Shown piece after piece: positions 16,356 to 23,081 of a stretch of DNA of 42,558 nucleotides (its first letter is position 1; every line of letters begins with the position of its first letter). Both the position numbers and the translations under genes were made by a program. Below the pieces are notes generated by a model. That model made no database searches and was not told the DNA's origin. It was given only the letters and a program-made list of their open reading frames with translations. The stretch is taken from NCBI GenBank assembly GCA_021810565.1, contig JAJZIM010000024.1:1-42558 (forward strand). The letters are read 5' to 3'. This DNA is from Bacillota bacterium. GTDB taxonomy: Bacteria; Bacillota; Sulfobacillia; JAJZIM01.

Positions 16356-17258
16356 TCAGGCCTCGCGTGCCGCCTCCGGAGCGTTGCAAAGCTGCAGGAA
16401 GCGGCGGGCGGCCGGTGCGGCCAGGGTATGGCGCCCGGTGGCGATCCCAAGGGCGCACTTGACGGTGAGGCCCCGGACGGGCACCGTTCGCAGCCGCCGG
16501 GCGTGCAGATCCTCCCGCACCGCCATCCGGGGCAGGAAGGCCGGCCCCAGACCGCACCGCACGGCGCTTTTCAAGGTCTCGGTGGTAGGGAATTCCCCGG
16601 CTACGCTTAAGTCCGAGACGGATAGCCCGTGGTGGGACAGGGTATCCTCCACGGCGGCGCGGGAGCCGGACCCCTCCTGGCGCAGCAGCAGCGGCACCCC
16701 GGCCAAATCTGCGGGGGAAAACTCCCCTTTGGGCAGGGGGTGTGCGGCGGCGACCACCAAGGGCAGGTCCCAGGCGACGGCCGGGTGGAGGGGGAGGAGC
16801 CGGTGGTCCTCCGGACCGTCCACCAGACTCAAGGACAGGCTGCCCGCGGCGGTGCAGCGGGTGATCTGTTCGGAATCGCCCACCTGCAGGCGGATCTTGA
16901 GCTGCGGGTGGGCGGCTTGGAACGTCGCCAGGAGCGGCGGCAGGAAATACTGGGCGGCCAGGGTGGACGCTCCGAGCAGCAGGGAGTTTTCGGCGGCGTG
17001 GGCCAAGGACTGCAATTCGTGCTTGGCCCGCTCGGCCAGCTCCAGCATCTGTCGGGCGTAGGGTAGAAGGGAATGACCGGCGGGGGTCAGGAAGGTGCCC
17101 CGCCGCTCCCGCCGAAACAGGCGCACCCCCAGCGACTCCTCCAGGGATTGGATGTGGAAGCTCACCGCCGGCTGGGTCAGGTGCAGGTCCTCGGCGGCCT
17201 CCGAGAAGCTGCCCCGGGTCGCGACGGCCAGGAAGGCGCTGAGTTGGCAGTTGGTCAC
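16356..17258 (-). CDS. LysR-family transcriptional regulator of the sulfur operon
   Basis: 300 residues, normal LTTR length. The N-terminal winged helix is clear: LSAFLAVATRGSFSEAAEDL, then LTQPAVSFHIQSLEESLGVRLFRR and TPAGHSLLPYARQML. The rest is the two-lobed effector domain (LLLGAST...EFPTTETLKSAVRCGLGPAFLP), close in style to the CysB/CysL/CbbR group. GTG start at 17258 follows GAGAAGGTGGG. It is divergent from tusA-sqr-DUF1641-dsrE with 149 bases between, the standard LTTR layout, so it probably senses a sulfur metabolite and controls that operon and itself. Downstream on the same strand are the nucleotidyltransferase and HEPN genes. Confidence 0.9.
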   Translation of the reverse strand: MTNCQLSAFLAVATRGSFSEAAEDLHLTQPAVSFHIQSLEESLGVRLFRRERRGTFLTPAGHSLLPYARQMLELAERAKHELQSLAHAAENSLLLGASTLAAQYFLPPLLATFQAAHPQLKIRLQVGDSEQITRCTAAGSLSLSLVDGPEDHRLLPLHPAVAWDLPLVVAAAHPLPKGEFSPADLAGVPLLLRQEGSGSRAAVEDTLSHHGLSVSDLSVAGEFPTTETLKSAVRCGLGPAFLPRMAVREDLHARRLRTVPVRGLTVKCALGIATGRHTLAAPAARRFLQLCNAPEAAREA

Positions 17259-17295
17259 GAACCCACCTTCTCTCTTTGTTGTCCCGGGACGGCGG

Positions 17296-17315
17296 GCATA
17301 AAGCGGGGCTTATGC
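17296..17315. promoter_or_regulatory. Candidate LysR operator
   Basis: GCATAA (17296-17301) and TTATGC (17310-17315) form a perfect inverted repeat with an 8-base spacer. It lies between the divergent lysR and tusA genes, roughly 65 bases upstream of the predicted tusA transcription start. That is the usual place of the primary LTTR recognition site. Confidence 0.55.
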
Positions 17316-17333
17316 ACCCATAGAATAGATTGA

Positions 17334-17363
17334 TTGTACGCGACCGCCCGCATCTTTTATCAT
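17334..17363 (+). promoter_or_regulatory. Promoter of the tusA-sqr operon
   Basis: TTGTAC (17334-17339) and TATCAT (17358-17363) are separated by 18 bases in a markedly AT-rich stretch 45 bases before the tusA start. Several overlapping T/A-rich hexamers make the exact -10 uncertain. Confidence 0.5.
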
Positions 17364-17407
17364 AAATAATAGCACGTCGCGGCGGTGCTGGAAAGGAGGT
17401 TTGTGCG

Positions 17408-17644
17408 GTGGCGGAGGGAGAGGCGAAGGTCATCGATGCCCGCGGCTCCTACTGCCCGGGACCGCTGATGGAGCTGATCAGAGCCATCCAGACCGAGCCG
17501 GTGGGCACGGTGCTGGAGGTGCTGTCCAGCGACCGGGCCTCGTCCAACGACATCCCGGAGTGGGTGAAGAAGGTGGGACAGGAGTACTTGGAGACGGTGG
17601 CCGAGGACGGCTACTGGCGGGTTCGGGTCAGGAGGGTGAAGTGA
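17408..17644 (+). CDS. tusA: TusA-family sulfur carrier protein
   Basis: 78 residues, the family size. It has the diagnostic RGSYCPGPLMELI segment, with the sulfur-binding Cys16 in the CPxP context at the start of helix 1, and the later strand/helix pattern VLEVLSSDRASSNDIPEWVKKVG. TusA proteins carry persulfide sulfur between enzymes; in sulfur oxidisers they hand sulfane sulfur to the oxidising system. GTG start follows GAAAGGAGGT. First gene of an operon with sqr, DUF1641 and a DsrE-type gene, so it probably accepts sulfur released by sulfide oxidation. Confidence 0.92.
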   Translation: MAEGEAKVIDARGSYCPGPLMELIRAIQTEPVGTVLEVLSSDRASSNDIPEWVKKVGQEYLETVAEDGYWRVRVRRVK

Positions 17645-17675
17645 ACCGTAGTAAATTCGGAAGTGAGGGGTAGGC

Positions 17676-18818
17676 ATGGGCAAGCGTGTGGTGGTGGTGG
17701 GCGGCGGCGTGGGGGGCACCATCGTGGCCAACCACCTGGCCCGCAAGCTGGGGCGAGAGTTGGAGCTGGGGGACCTGGAGATCACCATGATCTCTCCCGA
17801 CGCCCAGCACTTCTACCAGCCGGGGCTTTTGTACGTGATGTTTGACCTGACCCGCCCGGAGGAGCTCAGCCGCAGCCAGGCTTCCCTGTTGGAGCCGGGC
17901 ATCCGGTTGGTGCAGGACTGGGCGGATCATATCGACAAAGACAAGGGCGAGGTCCGCACCCGGGCCGGCCAGACCTTTCCCTACGACTTCTTGCTCCTGG
18001 CCACCGGTTCCCGGCCCAGCCCGCAGCTGATCCCCGGCCTGGCCGAAGGGGGGCACCTTTTCTACACCCTGGACGGAGCCCTGAAGCTGCGGGAGGCCCT
18101 GTTCAACTTCCAGGGCGGCAAGGTGGTGGTCACCGTGGGGGTGCCGCACAAATGCCCCGTGGCGCCCTTGGAGGTGACCTTCATGCTGGACGCCTGGTTC
18201 CGCCAGCGCGGCCTGCGGGACAAGGTGGAGCTGACCTACACCTACCCCATCGGGCGCCTGCACGCCCTGGAGCCGGTGGCCAACTGGGCCGTGCCCCAAT
18301 TCGCCGCCCGGGATATCCACGGGGAGACCTTCTTCAACCTGAAGGAGGTGGACGCCAAGGCCCGTCAGCTCACCAGCATCGAGGGGACCACCCTGCCCTA
18401 CGACCTTTTGATCAGCGTGCCGCCCCACCAGGGGGCACAGGTGATCATCGACTCGGGGGTGGGGGACAAGGGCGGCTGGGTGCCCACCGGCAAGCACACC
18501 CTGCTGATGGAGGGCACCGACAACGTCTTCGTGGTGGGCGACACCACCAATCTGCCCATCAGCAAGGCCGGATCCACCGCCCACTTCGAGGCCGACGTCA
18601 TCGCCGACAACCTGGCCTCCCGCCTTCAGGGCTACCCCGGCGGGCGCAGCTACGACGGCAAGGTGTTCTGCTTCGTGGAGACGGGTCTGGAGCAGGCCAC
18701 CTACGTCTGGTTCAACTTTGAGACGCCGCCCAACCCCGTGCCGCCCTCCCAGGCCATCCACTGGTTCAAGCTGGCATACAACAAGGCCTACTGGCTCACG
18801 CCCAAGGGGGTGCTGTGA
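17676..18818 (+). CDS. sqr: Sulfide:quinone oxidoreductase-like flavoprotein
   Basis: 380 residues. It has an N-terminal FAD-binding motif VVVGGGVGGTIVA (6-18), DFLLLATGSRP (about 104-113), and the C-terminal FAD block FVVGDTTNLPISKAGSTAHFEA (285-306). Only two cysteines stand out: Cys160 in GVPHKCPVAP and Cys332 in KVFCFVETG. They correspond to the pair that forms the catalytic persulfide relay in SQR. The C-terminus has aromatic helices (YVWFNFE, WFKLAYNKAYWL) suited to membrane attachment and quinone access. It oxidises sulfide to sulfane sulfur and passes electrons to quinone. Relatives include other NDH-2-like flavoproteins, but the cysteines and the tusA/dsrE context favour SQR. Confidence 0.88.
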   Translation: MGKRVVVVGGGVGGTIVANHLARKLGRELELGDLEITMISPDAQHFYQPGLLYVMFDLTRPEELSRSQASLLEPGIRLVQDWADHIDKDKGEVRTRAGQTFPYDFLLLATGSRPSPQLIPGLAEGGHLFYTLDGALKLREALFNFQGGKVVVTVGVPHKCPVAPLEVTFMLDAWFRQRGLRDKVELTYTYPIGRLHALEPVANWAVPQFAARDIHGETFFNLKEVDAKARQLTSIEGTTLPYDLLISVPPHQGAQVIIDSGVGDKGGWVPTGKHTLLMEGTDNVFVVGDTTNLPISKAGSTAHFEADVIADNLASRLQGYPGGRSYDGKVFCFVETGLEQATYVWFNFETPPNPVPPSQAIHWFKLAYNKAYWLTPKGVL

Positions 18819-18819
18819 G

Positions 18820-19410
18820 ATGGCCGAGAGGGCGCCGGAGAACGAGAGCCTGAACAACCTCCTGAGCAAGGCTCGGGAGCTGGACGAGCTGGCCACCGTG
18901 GCCAAGGCCCTGCAGGACGGCACCACCTCCCAGATGGTGGAGCGGGTGGTCGGCCTGGGGGAGCGGCTGCTGGAGGCGGCGGACCTCTTGGCCCGCCCGG
19001 GGATGCTGGAGCTCTTGCGGGAGCTGTCCGGGGCCGCCCGGGGCTTGACCGAGCTGCTCCAGACCTTGCGCATGCTGCAGGACACGGGCACCCTGGAGGC
19101 GCTGACGCAGTTGGCGCTTCTGGCGGGAGCCTTCAAGAACTCCGCCACCGACGCCATGGCCACCCGGGTGGCGGGGCTGGCCGCCTCGGGCCTGGAGCTG
19201 GCCGACCAGGCGGTATCCTCCGGCGCCGGCCATATGCTGGCCGGCCTGGGGCGCGCCAGCGGCGAGGCCCTGGCGGAGGCGGAGCGCGATCCCCGACCGG
19301 TGACCCTGTGGGGACTCAGGGGCCAACTGCGCGATCCCCAGGTGCAAAAGGGGGTCAAGTTGCTGCTGGCCTTGACCCGCCGGCTGCCCGGCATTCTGGG
19401 GGCGTCCTGA
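18820..19410 (+). CDS. DUF1641 protein
   Basis: 196 residues, almost entirely helical, with Leu/Ala-rich amphipathic repeats (LLSKARELDELATVAKAL, LGERLLEAADLLARPG, LLRELSGAARGLTELL). This is the character of DUF1641 proteins, which are encoded beside SQR-like flavoproteins and formate dehydrogenase-type enzymes. The sequence ends LWGLRGQLRDPQVQKGVKLLLAL, resembling the family's conserved 'G......dp.v...l..l' tail. Its role is not known; a scaffold or membrane-proximal partner of SQR is a reasonable guess. ATG 18820 lies right after the sqr stop with GGGGG upstream, and the gene is followed one base later by the DsrE-type gene. Confidence 0.8.
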   Translation: MAERAPENESLNNLLSKARELDELATVAKALQDGTTSQMVERVVGLGERLLEAADLLARPGMLELLRELSGAARGLTELLQTLRMLQDTGTLEALTQLALLAGAFKNSATDAMATRVAGLAASGLELADQAVSSGAGHMLAGLGRASGEALAEAERDPRPVTLWGLRGQLRDPQVQKGVKLLLALTRRLPGILGAS

Positions 19411-19411
19411 G

Positions 19412-19807
19412 GTGGATGCGAACCGCCTGTGCCTGCTCTTGACCTCCGGGGAGTTGGAGCGGGTCCAGCTGGCGGCCATGCTGGCCTCCGTGGCCTCCGT
19501 CTCCGGCACCGAGGTGGACCTCTTCGTCTCCATGAACGCGGTGCTTTTCTTCAAGAAGGGCACTACTCCCCAGGAGGTGCCGGTGGGCGGCGCCCTGGGC
19601 AAGCTGATCTGTACCCGGAACGTGCCCGCCTTCGCCGACCTGTTTCGCCAGGGCAAGGCCCTGGGCAGCCTGCGGGTTTACGCCTGCGCCATGGTCATGG
19701 ACCTGTTGGGCTGGCACCAGGACGATCTGGAGGATTTCTTCGACGACGTCATCGGGCTGTCCGCCTTCCTGGGAAAGGCGGAGGGGGCCCAGCTGACGGT
19801 GATCTGA
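19412..19807 (+). CDS. DsrE-superfamily sulfur-transfer protein (DsrE2-like)
   Basis: 131 residues with the DsrE/F fold pattern: strand CLLLTSG, helix LERVQLAAMLASVASV, then VDLFVSMNAVLFFKKG, and the block LRVYACAMVMDLLGW. Cys92 sits in the ACxMxMD context of DsrE2-type proteins, where this Cys binds sulfane sulfur. Additional cysteines are Cys7 and Cys67. GTG start begins two bases after the DUF1641 stop. As in other sulfur oxidisers, a DsrE-type protein together with TusA would form a cytoplasmic relay taking sulfur from SQR products to the oxidising enzyme. No sHdr or rDsr gene is in this window. It is the last gene before a good terminator. Confidence 0.85.
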   Translation: MDANRLCLLLTSGELERVQLAAMLASVASVSGTEVDLFVSMNAVLFFKKGTTPQEVPVGGALGKLICTRNVPAFADLFRQGKALGSLRVYACAMVMDLLGWHQDDLEDFFDDVIGLSAFLGKAEGAQLTVI

Positions 19808-19820
19808 GGGAAGGGGAAAG

Positions 19821-19847
19821 GCCTCCCGCAGCCGCGGGGGGCTTTTT
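19821..19847 (+). terminator. Rho-independent terminator of the sulfur operon
   Basis: GCCTCCCGC (19821-19829) pairs with GCGGGGGGC (19834-19842) around AGCC, nine pairs including one G-T, followed directly by five T. It lies 14 bases after the dsrE-type stop codon. Confidence 0.8.
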
Positions 19848-19901
19848 CCGCGTGAAGGAGGCATGCCGGTGGGGGGGCACGGGGCAACGGCGTGCCATCT
19901 G

Positions 19902-19930
19902 TTGCCCCCTCCGCGTTCCATTGGTACAAT
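19902..19930 (+). promoter_or_regulatory. Orphan extended -10 promoter
   Basis: TTGCCC (19902-19907), 17 bases, TACAAT (19925-19930) preceded by TGG. The next protein-coding start on this strand is almost 480 bases away, so the promoter may serve a non-coding transcript over the IS200/IS605-like remnant or a long leader of the nucleotidyltransferase-HEPN pair. Confidence 0.4.
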
Positions 19931-19990
19931 GGGTTCGCGGTCGCAATTCCGCCCACGCGGAGGCGGCCAGCGATATGATCAGCTGACGCT

Positions 19991-20376
19991 CTCCCACGGC
20001 TGAAGTCGTGGGCATCTGCCGGAAGACCCCATCACGCCTCTTCCGGGCTCTCCTGGCCCCGTGGCCCCATGCCTCAGGCCGGCAAGGCCAGGGACACGGG
20101 CCTCAGCGCGACGGCTTCCACGATTTCCGACCGTGGCTCCGGCTTTCGCCGCGACGGACTCCGACCCCCTTGGGGTGTCCCGGCTCAAGCGGGACCTCGT
20201 CCGTTATTGCCGCCCATGCGCCGCGTGCGGGAGGGCGTCCCCACCATGATTTCTTCGCGCATGGGCCGAGAAGTTCACCTCGCCTTCAGTCAAATTATAA
20301 CATCGAGACCAGGGAACTTCAAGCAGGCGCTTCATCCCACCCCTGAAGGAGCGGGCTTTCGCGCCGGTTTTCTGTA
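19991..20376. mobile_element. IS200/IS605-like non-autonomous remnant marked by two end hairpins
   Basis: Two 20-base hairpins with the same plan, an 8-bp stem with a TGAA loop, lie at 19993-20012 (CCCACGGC...GTCGTGGG, only one G-T) and 20336-20355 (CCCACCCC...GGAGCGGG, two mismatches). The flanks of the second (GCTTCATCCCAC before, GGGCTTTCGCG after) resemble the subterminal structures of IS200/IS605 and IS1341-type elements. No tnpA or tnpB coding sequence is recognisable between them. This is best seen as a decayed or mini-element. Boundaries are approximate and the family call is moderate. Confidence 0.4.
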
Positions 20377-20408
20377 AGGGATCGGGATGCCGGCTTGCGG
20401 AGGACGCC

Positions 20409-20756
20409 ATGGAAGAGTTCACTTTGCAAAATCTGCTGGACCAAAAGGCGGCCCATGTGGCTTCGTTGTGGCAGGAGGCGCGGCGCCTCGCGGTGATTTT
20501 CAGGCGGATGGGCGCGCTGCAGGTATACGTCTTCGGCTCCCTGGCCAGGGGCGAAGCCGATGCCGCCAGCGATCTGGATCTGGCCGTAATCGCGGGAACC
20601 GACGCACCGTATCCCGAGAGGTCCCTGCCTTTTTACCGCGCCCTTGGAGGCTGCGCCGTGCCCGTGGACATAGTGGTGATAACCCCGGAGGAGGTCCAGG
20701 CTTCACCCAAGTCGATCCTGTGGTCCGAGATCATCGAGGAAGGATTGGAGGTCTGA
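20409..20756 (+). CDS. Minimal nucleotidyltransferase (MNT), copy 2
   Basis: 115 residues. Motif order is the same as in copy 1: ASLWQEARRLAVIFRRMGALQVYVFGS, GSLARGEAD at 43-51, the metal-binding pair in SDLDLAVI (55, 57) and VPVDIVVITPEE. All catalytic acids are present, so nucleotidyl transfer is likely intact. ATG follows GGAGG (20398-20402). Together with the HEPN gene five bases downstream it forms a complete pair, opposite in orientation to copy 1 and at the other side of the sulfur operon. Confidence 0.88.
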   Translation: MEEFTLQNLLDQKAAHVASLWQEARRLAVIFRRMGALQVYVFGSLARGEADAASDLDLAVIAGTDAPYPERSLPFYRALGGCAVPVDIVVITPEEVQASPKSILWSEIIEEGLEV

Positions 20757-20761
20757 CGCCG

Positions 20762-21223
20762 GTGCCCAATTTGGAAGAGGCCGCCTTATGGTTGGGACAA
20801 TCGGAAATGGATCTGGACACCGCGCGGAAGATGGCGGATGCCGCGCCCTACGCCGCGTGCTTCTATGCCCAACAGGCCGCCGAGAAGGCCCTGAAGGCGG
20901 TCTGCCTGGCCGCCAGCGGCGTCGTTCCACCGCGCATCCGCTCCGTCGGCCGGCTAATCTCCGGTCTGATGGACACCTATGGGCAGTTTAAGCCATTTCT
21001 CGATTCGGCCGCCCAGTTGGATTCGTACTACATCGGCACCCGCTACCCGCACGCCGAGCTCGGACAGGTGCCCGGCAGGAGCTACACTTCCCGAAACGCC
21101 CACGACGCCGTTCAGGCCGCCGAACCCATGGTGCGGGAGTGCCAGCTCGTATATGGCGGCTTGGTCGAAGCGGCCCGGGCGAGCAGGGAAAAGCGCCTCC
21201 GGGGGCCCAGACCCGAGCGGTGA
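20762..21223 (+). CDS. HEPN-domain protein, partner of the nucleotidyltransferase (copy 2)
   Basis: 153 residues. It begins with NLEEAALWLGQSEMDLDTARKM and contains the HEPN signature ACFYAQQAAEKALKAVCL. The DSYYIGTRYPH...SYTSRNAHDAVQAAE part follows, matching copy 1 in layout. No Arg-x4-6-His RNase motif is seen at the expected place, so this belongs to the HEPN branch that pairs with MNT without the HepT catalytic motif. GTG start is supported by GGAGGT (20747-20752). The C-terminus is basic (REKRLRGPRPER). Confidence 0.82.
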   Translation: MPNLEEAALWLGQSEMDLDTARKMADAAPYAACFYAQQAAEKALKAVCLAASGVVPPRIRSVGRLISGLMDTYGQFKPFLDSAAQLDSYYIGTRYPHAELGQVPGRSYTSRNAHDAVQAAEPMVRECQLVYGGLVEAARASREKRLRGPRPER

Positions 21224-21379
21224 CCCGCCCGCTTCCCGGAGGTTCAACACCATGCTGCGGGCGCCCTCCTCCAGATCATGGGCGGCTGAGTTTGCTCGGG
21301 CCCTCGGCGGGCGGTTCCAAGCCGCGCCGGGGCCCATCTTTGGCTACCAGCTTCCAGTCAGTTGAAGGAGGTGGCGCGG

Positions 21380-22453
21380 GTGGCTCGCCGGTTGGATTTG
21401 GGGATCGTGCCGGCGCTGCGCTCCCTGGCCGTGTTCCACGCCGTGGCCCAGGGGATGGGGGAGGACGACCCGCCCACCCTGATCCTGGTGCAGCCCGAGC
21501 ATCCCTTCGTTTCCGTGGGCTACCACCAGGAGGCGGAGCGGGAGGTCGACCTGGAGCGGTGCGCCGCCCTGGGGCTGCCGGTCTATCGCCGCCGGGTGGG
21601 CGGCGGCGCGGTGCTCTTGGACCGGGGCCAGGTGTTCTTCCACCTGGTGCTCCCGGAGCGCCGCGCTCCCGCGGCGGTGGAGGAGCGCTACCGGCGCTAC
21701 ACCCTGCCGGCGCTGGAGACCTATCGGGACCTGGGGGTGCCGGCCCGCTTTCGACCGGTAAACGACCTGGAGGTGGAGCATCGCAAGATCGGGGGCACGG
21801 GCGGGGCCACCTTGGGGTGCGCGGCCGTCTTCGTGGGTAGCATCCTCTTGGAGTTCGATGCGGACACCATGGCTCAGGTGCTGCGGGTGCCGGACGTCAA
21901 GATGCGGGACAAGCTGGTGCGAAGCCTGCGGGAGTACGTCACCTGCGTGCGCCGGGAGACGGGAGCGGTGCCGGACCCCGCTCGGGTGAAGGAGCTCTTG
22001 GCCGGGCATTTCGCTGCCGTCCTGGGCGAGCCCCTGGTCCGGGGGGAGCTTTCCGCACCGGAGCGGGAGCTTTTGCCCCAGGTGGAGCGGGAGTTGGCCT
22101 CCCCGGAGTTCCTGCACCGCGTACGCCTGCCGGGGGACGAGCGACCCCGGCGGGTGAAGGTGTCCGGTCGGGCCGCGGTGCGGGAGGCCGTGCGCAAGGC
22201 CCCCGGGGGCCTGCTGCGGGCCGTGGCCCGGGTGGCCGACGGTCGGTTGGAGGAGGTGCTGGTCAGCGGTGACTTCTACGTCTATCCCCAGACGGCCTGG
22301 GAGCGGCTGCCCGAGCGCCTGCGCGGGGTGTCCCTGGAGCGGGAGGCGTTGGAAAGGGCCGTGGAGGGTTTCTTCCGAGACGCGATGATCGTGATGCCAG
22401 GGGTGGGGCCGCAGGAGGTGGTGGAGCTATTGCGTCAGCTGGCCGAAGGATAG
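21380..22453 (+). CDS. lplA: Lipoate-protein ligase A family protein
   Basis: 357 residues. The catalytic domain shows SVGYHQEAEREVDLERC, YRRRVGGGAVLLDRGQVFFHLVL (the family 'R.sGGGav.hd.Gn..y' block), RFRPVNDLEVEHRKIGGTGG with the Lys that contacts lipoyl-AMP, and ILLEFDADTM. About 90 C-terminal residues form a small extra domain (VRKAPGGLLRAVARVADGRLEEVLVSGDF), as in the LplA accessory domain. The start GTG 21380 lies seven bases after AAGGAGGT; an in-frame TTG at 21362 overlaps that site and is unlikely. In bacteria using the sHdr sulfur pathway a dedicated lipoate ligase loads the lipoate-binding protein, so the nearby sulfur operon may be relevant. It could also serve ordinary 2-oxoacid dehydrogenases. 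Confidence 0.88.
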   Translation: MARRLDLGIVPALRSLAVFHAVAQGMGEDDPPTLILVQPEHPFVSVGYHQEAEREVDLERCAALGLPVYRRRVGGGAVLLDRGQVFFHLVLPERRAPAAVEERYRRYTLPALETYRDLGVPARFRPVNDLEVEHRKIGGTGGATLGCAAVFVGSILLEFDADTMAQVLRVPDVKMRDKLVRSLREYVTCVRRETGAVPDPARVKELLAGHFAAVLGEPLVRGELSAPERELLPQVERELASPEFLHRVRLPGDERPRRVKVSGRAAVREAVRKAPGGLLRAVARVADGRLEEVLVSGDFYVYPQTAWERLPERLRGVSLEREALERAVEGFFRDAMIVMPGVGPQEVVELLRQLAEG

Positions 22454-22459
22454 CGCCGG

Positions 22460-22652
22460 TCCGGACAGCCGCCCCACAAGCAACCTGTTGCGCAAAACTC
22501 TGGAGCCAGCCGGGGCTTGTGTCGGCGTTCGTGGCCTTGCCGGGGCTGGGTATGGCCGCGTCCGAGAACATCGTGGAGGCACCCGGGAGGCGGAGCCCTT
22601 CGATTACCGGCGGGACCTGAAGGAAAGGACGCTGGTCCAAGAGCAGCTTCAT
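22460..22652 (-). pseudogene. Decayed VapC-type PIN toxin gene
   Basis: Directly overlapping the antitoxin stop (ATGA) is a start followed by MKLLLDQRPFL, which matches the usual VapC opening MKLLLDTHAFL with its first catalytic Asp. The next stretch, VPPVIEGLRLPGASTMFS, still resembles the helix and strand that follow in VapC ('lp......l......vfvSa.s.wE'). Then the similarity is lost and the remaining acidic residues are absent. The normal length would be about 130 residues. It looks like a truncated toxin whose antitoxin gene is intact. Confidence 0.6.
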
Positions 22653-22882
22653 TTTTTGAAAGCATTCAGCAGGGCATCGGGCAGCGCGGCATCGAAGTCC
22701 TCGGACATGGTCACCAAGTTGCGGGCGTTTCCCGGTTGTCGCTGCTTCGTCGGCCGGATCGGGACCAGACGAGCTACCGGACGGCCGGCCTTGACGATGA
22801 CGATGTCCTCCCCCTGACGAACGCGCTCGATGAGCTTGGAGAACGAAGTCTTGGCCTCATGGATGTTGTACACCGTCTCCAA
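22649..22882 (-). CDS. Phd/YefM-type antitoxin
   Basis: 77 residues. It opens METVYNIHEAKTSFSKLIERVRQGEDIVIVKAGRPVARLVPI, the classic Phd/YefM DNA-binding fold ('..i.eak..fs.li..v..Ge.i.i.r.GkpvA.lvp'). The C-terminal arm (EDFDAALPDALLNAFKK) would wrap the VapC toxin. Such antitoxins bind their own promoter and repress it. The partner toxin gene immediately downstream is damaged, so this copy is probably an orphan antitoxin that could still protect against related toxins. Confidence 0.87.
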   Translation of the reverse strand: METVYNIHEAKTSFSKLIERVRQGEDIVIVKAGRPVARLVPIRPTKQRQPGNARNLVTMSEDFDAALPDALLNAFKK

Positions 22883-22992
22883 CGGACTTCACCCCCGGAA
22901 CCAATGATAGACTAAGCAATAAGACTAAGTTAAGGATCGCGCCGGCCCGTCTAGCCTCGCAATTTGGTCGTGCACCCGGATGGCGGGGCGGC

Positions 22993-23021
22993 TTGCATCG
23001 CGGCCCCCGGTGTGATATATT
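22993..23021 (+). promoter_or_regulatory. Promoter of the rimP-nusA-infB operon
   Basis: TTGCAT (22993-22998), a 17-base spacer and TATATT (23016-23021) with TGA just upstream (extended -10). The predicted start of transcription is near 23028, about 55 bases before rimP. Confidence 0.55.
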
Positions 23022-23038
23022 GCTATCGGCGGATGTCG

Positions 23039-23065
23039 GGAGTGGGTCTGAGCCCACTCCTTTGT
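23039..23065 (+). promoter_or_regulatory. Leader hairpin before rimP
   Basis: GGAGTGGG (23039-23046) pairs perfectly with CCCACTCC (23053-23060) around TCTGAG, followed by TTTGT. It lies between the promoter and rimP. A stem of this type before rimP-nusA could be a weak terminator controlled by NusA itself, but this is inference. Confidence 0.5.
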
Positions 23066-23081
23066 GCGAGGGGGAGACGGT

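Noticed and set aside
19848-20400. TnpB gene between the IS605-like hairpins
   Set aside because: No frame shows the RuvC motifs or the zinc-finger of TnpB, and the space is only about 390 bases.
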